A stretch of DNA of 64,000 nucleotides from Ananas comosus (taxonomy: Eukaryota; Streptophyta; Magnoliopsida; Poales; Bromeliaceae), in NCBI RefSeq assembly GCF_001540865.1, contig NC_033623.1, forward strand, positions 15,292,955 through 15,356,954, read 5' to 3'. The notes under the pieces are model-generated. The model did not search any database and had not been told where the DNA came from. It saw only the letters and a program-made list of their open reading frames with translations. Position 1 is the stretch's first letter; each line of letters starts with the position of its first letter. Shown piece after piece: positions 59,518 through 64,000 of this stretch. The translations under genes and the position numbers were made by a program.

Positions 59518-60238
59518 CTAACCCTAATCGAAACGATCGATCGATCTCGCGGCCCTTGGGAATCGATTACTCGATTCGTTATTGGATGGAGTTTGGAGAG
59601 GAGAGGAGAAGGGAGAGAGTGGGCGGCGAAGGAGATTGCATGGTTGATGAGGGTGGAGATACACAGAGAGAGAGGTATGAAGAGGACGAGCGAGCGTAAA
59701 TGGAGGTGAGAGAGGAGAGAGGAGAGAGGAGAGAGAGAGAGGGGATGGGAATGGGGAGGTTTGAACGGAGGGAGGGAAGGGGAGCGTGAGAGTGGGGGTA
59801 GGACGTGTCACCTTCGCGGGAAAAGTTAAGCGCAGTTGGAGGACACGGTGGCGCCATTTCGTTACGAGAAGCAACGAGATTATTTTCCTACACCGAGGTC
59901 TACGGCTCCATACACATCGCCTGTTTTAATTGGTCTCAATCCATTATGACGTGGCACACCCAAGTCCACTATGACGTGGCGATTTGATCCCGTCCATGCT
60001 AGCGTTTCGCGCCTCGTTGCCCGGTCACTAGTCCCGTCCTAAGCCTATCAAGTAATTTGGATCACTGTACGGCCCATTGGGCCTTAACGCGACGTAAAAG
60101 CCCATTTTATCCCCCAAACGGATAAAGCTGTCTCTTCTCTCCACCTCCTCTTCTCCCGCTCCCGATACTCGCATTGTCCTGATGCCCCATCCCCGCCCTT
60201 CACGCAACCTCTAGCGAATCCTCCACCGTCCGATCCCC
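59518..60238. promoter_or_regulatory. Shared upstream region of transporter and RPL19
   Basis: The two genes diverge from this 0.7 kb. Near RPL19, GGCCCATTGGGCC (60071-60083) and AGCCCATTTTA (60099-60109) are site II-type motifs (TGGGCC/GCCCA), bound by TCP factors and frequent in promoters of ribosomal and organelle-protein genes. Near the transporter, CCCTAACCCTAATC at 59517-59530 is a telo-box-like motif. Direct repeats of a GACGTGGC(A/G) type occur around 59949-59981 (ATTATGACGTGGCACACC and CTATGACGTGGCGATTTG). Confidence 0.6.
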
Positions 60239-62014
60239 ATGGGCTCCGCCCCCGCGCTCCCGCACCCTCTCCTCACCCTCCCCGCGCCCTCTCTTCGCTC
60301 GCCGAGGCCACTACTCGCCATCTCCTCTTCCTCCTCCGCTTCGACCCCCCGCCTCTCCGTCCCTAGGGCTCCGGCTCTAGGCTTCAGCTCCGCCGCCGCT
60401 CTGTCGCCGTTGATTCGCCGCAGCAGGGACTCGACGGCGTCGATCGCGCGCGCGAGCGCCGAGGACGGCCAGGCGGCGGCTGCGGCCGGAGATGCTGACG
60501 TGGCGGCGGAGGCTGAAGAGGAGAGCGTGGAGAGCGAGGCCCAAGAGGAGGGTTCGAGTGTTCCCGAGGGTGGTGATGCGGAGGAGAAGCCTCCTAGGAA
60601 ACCTAGAGTTAAGCTCGGAGAGATAATGGGGGTAATGTACTTTTTTTGTAATTTTCTCGTTAATTTTTTAGCAATAAAGCTTCAATTTTGTACTCAATTC
60701 TTCAATTTTTACAGTCGAGTCCCTACACTCGGCATTCCAATCTTTCATCGTAATTTTAGATCATCAATTCTCTGATAGACCAACCCGTCGCATTTGAAAT
60801 TAATGGGATTTTTTACTGTTTTTGGCTGTAGATTTTGAACAAGAGAGCAATTGAAGCTGCACAGCAGGTGAAGGAAGTTCCGGATATCAGGACCGGGGAT
60901 ATTGTGGAGATAAAATTGGTAAAGTTTGGTTTTTTTTTTTTGTTTTTTTTTTGTTTACTGTATTTCAGTAATTTGTGAGGTTTTGGATTTTAATATAGCT
61001 GCTTTTGCAGGAAGTACCAGAGAATAGGCGGCGGTTGTCCGTCTACAAGGGTATAGTAATATCGAAGCAGAACGCTGGAATCCATACGACAATTCGCATT
61101 CGGAGAATCATCGCCGGCATCGGCGTCGAAATCGTATTCCCTGTGTAAGTGCCTAATTAGTTCACTGCAGAATTATTTTGATATCGTAAATTTTTAGTTT
61201 TCTGTAGCTTTTATCATGATTTTGAATTTTGCTGAAGCTCCAGAGGTGAAATTGAAACCAAGAGATTCTGTTCCAGTTGATGGCAAATTTAGAACTATGG
61301 TCCGAAACCAATCTGAAATCAAAATGTTTTGGCTCTTGTTATGGATTACAGTAGTACTGAAAAGGGGCTAGTTTTAGATCATCAGACCAGGTTGGTTGAA
61401 ACTAGTTAGTGCTCGATCATACGAGTAATTTGATTGAGCTTGTCGGAGCTAGTTAATTATTTTGATTTGTTCCAATTTTGTCTTGTGTTTGTGTGTGCCT
61501 GTGTGACTGTGTTTACTTTGTTGATCGGAATATGGAGATTTTATGAAGATTTGATGTATTTATTTGATCATCTTAAAAGGTCTAGAGACTTTTTACCGCC
61601 TAAACCAACAAAAACCATTTGAGTCCGCGCAAATAGGTTTGAAACTTTGCTATGTCCTGAAAATAGGCAAGTTGTGGTGATCTGATAGCTTAGTGTTGTC
61701 GCCATCTTTTTTTTTTTGGGGGGGAACGTAATTTGCTTGGTAATATCACGTTGATACAAAAGAAGCTGGTGTTTGTCCATTATTATTTTGACAAGGCTGA
61801 TAAGATCTAGGAGCAAGTTAAAGGCGTGTTGTTGTATGTCTCATCTAGTGTTTTTTATTGCTGTGTTCAAATTCTTACTTAATTGCTCAGATTACAAATA
61901 GAGGAGAATGCAGCAAAATCTGTATCCTTCTAGCTTGATTAGGAGCAATTTTTCTTTTGATCTATCTCTCTCTTTCTCTAGACATAGATTTTGGCTATTC
62001 CTGCTTTTAAGAAA

Positions 62015-62052
<38 letters not shown>

Positions 62053-62445
62053 ATTTTTGTCCTAGCTGGTTTGCTTTCTTGTATGCAATTTATGATGATA
62101 TTCCATTTAGTGAACTTTGTCGCATCAACCAGAATTGGTAGAAGCAGAATTACATCCAAATGCAAACTTTCATAATCCTGTAGTTCCGCCTATAAATCTT
62201 AAAGAAAAAAAAAAATCCAGGAACTTGGGAATGATTGCAATTTCTTCTATGGTGCATTAACTCTTGAATTCTTGAATCAAGTAGAAACATTTCAGGAAAT
62301 CAATGTGAACTTAATGTTTCTCTCCTCTTTTTTTAGGTATTCACCTAACATCAAAGAGATCAAAGTCGTCAACCACCGCAAAGTTAGGAGAGCAAGGCTG
62401 TACTATTTGAGGGATAAGCTTCCCCGCCTTTCTACCTTCAAGTAA
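60239..62445 (+). CDS. RPL19: Plastid ribosomal protein L19 (bL19c), nuclear-encoded
   Basis: A component of the 50S subunit of the chloroplast ribosome. Exons 60239-60631, 60832-60918, 61011-61144 and 62337-62445 join in phase to 240 residues. The first 70 or so residues are a Ser/Ala/Pro/Arg-rich transit peptide ([20 protein letters not shown]). An acidic linker ([14 protein letters not shown]) follows and is typical of plant plastid L19. The bL19 domain has [71 protein letters not shown] and [20 protein letters not shown]. The ATG at 60239 is the first in frame and sits in a CCCCATGGGC context. The third intron is 1.2 kb and holds a CT microsatellite (about 62019-62050). The gene looks intact. 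Confidence 0.96.
62019..62050. repeat. CT microsatellite in RPL19 intron 3
   Basis: An uninterrupted (CT)n run of about 15 units within the last intron of RPL19. Confidence 0.85.
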
Positions 62446-63450
62446 AATTAACCCCTCCCAAGCAGCAATCGTTTCAAGAGTCTCAAATTTACTTCTGCAG
62501 AAGCTTCTGACATTTTCCAAATCTAGGCTTGTTATGGCTATTTGCATATCCATTTCCAACTCTCCTCTTTGGGAAAATGTCTATTTTATGTTGTGTTCTA
62601 TCTTGTATTAAGTTTGCATGGCCGAATATGTTGTTCATTAGCAATTTCAATCCTCATGAATGTGAAAAGAACTGTGTTTGGTATAGTTCAGAGAAGCGAG
62701 AAGAAAATTCTGTTTAGCCCAAATCTTGAAGTGCGCATGCCAAAGCAGTGAGCCATTCTGGCTGAAATGGTTGCTAAGCAAACAATCCGAAATTGACATA
62801 CACACTACCCAACAGATGGTTTGGTTGCGACCGTGGCAAGTTTTAACTCAAAAGCTGATTGTGCTAGAAGTTGATTTTTTCAGATTAAAAACTGATTCTG
62901 AATAAAACAGTAAGCTATGAGGGGTCGTCGATCGCCAAGTTTGATGGCTCGTTCAAGTAGACATGTTTGGATGTGTGAATCTTCAAGTTTGATGGCTCAT
63001 TCAAAATTTCAAGTAGACTTGTTTGGATGTGTGAATCTTCAGTGTGTTTGTAAGGTTGGAAGATATGTGGACTCGACTTCGCGCTCTCTTAGTGTGAAGT
63101 CGAGACCTGTCTCGGCACCGAAACTGTCCGATCCCTTCTCGTGCTCCATGCAAAGGCGCAGATTGCAGGTCGAGTTTCGCAGGCAATCCGAACGCATGGT
63201 GGGTCTTCGACCACAGGCGAACCTCGAGTTCAGCAAAAACCCGAGTTCATGTTCTAATCTGCGCATGTCCGCACGCGCGCCGCGCACACACACTCACCTG
63301 ATGCACTTAAAAACAACTGAGTTTCTAGCACTGCGCTTGGAGTTTCCTTGTTATAAGTTATGCACATCCAAACACGTTTGATCTCAACCGGTTTAATCGT
63401 CCCAGCATCCCGCATAAAAAAATTTCTGCACAAACAAGCGTCAAGTATTT
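62446..63450. other. RPL19 3' UTR, then gene-free DNA with a short tandem repeat
   Basis: The first 300 bases are probably the 3' UTR. Around 62936-63045 a unit of about 58 bases (CAAGTTTGATGGCTC(G/A)TTCA ... GTTTGGATGTGTGAATCTTCA) occurs twice. A frame at 62917-63381 overlaps this repeat and has no recognisable domain, so it is not called. Confidence 0.5.
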
Positions 63451-63462
63451 AGTCCCACATCG
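63451..63462 (+). promoter_or_regulatory. Upstream sequence element (USE) of plant snRNA genes
   Basis: AGTCCCACATCG matches the plant USE consensus RTCCCACATCG exactly. It ends about 36 bases before the TATA motif, the wider spacing that in plants goes with RNA polymerase II snRNA genes (U1, U2, U4, U5) and not with the Pol III type (U6, U3). Confidence 0.9.
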
Positions 63463-63497
63463 AGCAACCAAACAAACGTCGGAGCTCCTAGTCAACT

Positions 63498-63504
63498 TAT
63501 AAGC
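63498..63504 (+). promoter_or_regulatory. TATA box of the U5 snRNA gene
   Basis: TTATAAG lies about 36 bases after the USE and about 30 bases before the predicted start of the RNA. Confidence 0.8.
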
Positions 63505-63530
63505 ACCTCGGCTCAACGGTTTCAAATCAC

Positions 63531-63654
63531 GCAGCTGCGTGGTGAGCACAGAGCGAACTATTCTTTCGCCTTTTACTAAAGAATACCGTGTGCTCGCCAC
63601 ATAAAGCAGCATACGCCTATTTTTGGAGGGGCCGCTCCAATAGGAGCTCCCCCA
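63531..63654 (+). ncRNA. U5: U5 spliceosomal snRNA
   Basis: U5 aligns exons at the spliceosome through its loop 1. The conserved loop CGCCTTTTACTAA is present at about 63567-63579, flanked by TATTCTTT and AAAGAATA that close the inner stem. The outer stem pairs GCTGC (63534-63538) with GCAGC (63606-63610) and GTGGTGAGCACA (63539-63550) with TGTGCTCGCCAC (63589-63600). The Sm site ATTTTTGG is at 63619-63626. A 3' hairpin follows, GGGG..GCTCC-AATA-GGAGC..CCCC, ending about 63653. With the USE and TATA upstream this is a complete and probably functional gene. Exact ends are set by structure and may be off by a few bases. Confidence 0.93.
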
Positions 63655-63659
63655 CAAAA

Positions 63660-64000
63660 CTAAAATTAAAATTTTTACCGCAATCTAAAAGTCAAAATAA
63701 AATAAAGTATGTTATTTTTCATCTTTGTTCTGAGCGACATTTTGACCAAACTATGGCGGTAGACTAAAATGGGAAGTCACGGTTTGCTATAAATTTGTTT
63801 TAACTTAAAAATTAAAGGAGCTAGGAAGGGGGTTTTTCGAAAAAAAAATTGATTGGGATTTTAAATTTAACATCAACCTGGAACCCATGTTCCCTCCTTT
63901 TGGGTATTATTCAAAAACCAACGATTCCTTTCTGCTAGTGCCAATACTAGACCATCATAACATCAATCAATAATTTTTTTCTATTACAATTATATTTTTT
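63660..64000. other. Right edge, AT-rich
   Basis: AT-rich DNA after the U5 gene. A plant snRNA 3' box (CA then AGTNNAA) was looked for just downstream; only a loose match (CACAAAACTAAAA at 63652-63664) is seen. Confidence 0.4.

Noticed and set aside
59518..59531. Telomere-like CCCTAACCCTAA
   Set aside because: Only two units, next to a gene start; more likely a telo-box in a promoter or leader than an interstitial telomere.
62917..63381. 154-codon plus-strand frame
   Set aside because: It overlaps a short tandem repeat, has no domain and is flanked by non-coding DNA and the U5 promoter.

Overview
This window is nuclear DNA of a flowering plant, very probably a monocot. Its genes have spliced GT-AG introns, GC-rich first exons in an AT-rich background, and the space between them is packed with TA microsatellites, MITE-like elements, SINEs, a LINE and a small LTR retrotransposon. 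A bromeliad such as pineapple would fit the overall look, but that is a guess and nothing here proves the species. Two single N positions (17120 and 51996) show it is an assembled reference.

Nine genes can be supported. From left to right they are: UCH3-type ubiquitin hydrolase (minus, 2427-5650, nine exons); a BRANCHLESS TRICHOME-like coiled-coil protein (plus, 7327-8202); a plant protein of unknown function (minus, 13199-14732, four exons); a plastid phospholipase A1/DAD1-like lipase (minus, 18408-20071, frame broken near its N-terminus); a Rab1/RABD2 small GTPase (minus, 34370-39027, eight exons); a GPI-anchored uclacyanin-type phytocyanin (plus, 49906-50695); an arabinogalactan-protein-like gene with a disturbed frame (minus, 52149-52733); a glycerol-3-phosphate transporter of the SLC37/G3PP type (minus, 56566 to about 59517); and plastid ribosomal protein L19 (plus, 60239-62445). 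A U5 spliceosomal RNA gene with its own snRNA promoter lies at the right edge (63451-63654). The genes are ordinary single-copy housekeeping or cell-surface genes and form no operon or obvious pathway. The transporter and RPL19 are divergent neighbours that share about 0.7 kb of upstream DNA.

The spaces between genes are repeat-rich. 789-1916 and 41792-42422 are Tourist/Harbinger-like MITEs with 3-bp TTA/TAA duplications; 22212-23043 is a third, with a SINE inside it. 10397-12133 is a complete 1.74 kb short LTR retrotransposon with 535-bp LTRs. 28512-32445 is a decayed L1-type LINE with a 13-bp target duplication. 24811-25352, 27866-28410 and 16170-16391 are long-inverted-repeat elements bordered by TA repeats. 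A tRNA-like SINE family is scattered through the window and its 3' tail resembles that of the LINE. Large stretches such as 39.7-49.9 kb hold only repeats and AT-rich DNA.

Three GC-rich 5' coding regions (lipase, AGP, transporter) have reading frames that do not join up, although their domains are otherwise well preserved. This points to small indels in the assembly, or recent ones in the genome, more than to long-dead pseudogenes. I found no clearly new biological system. The most informative items are the U5 gene, the SINE/LINE tail sharing, the TA-bordered foldback elements, the short LTR element with a long open frame, and the frame breaks.
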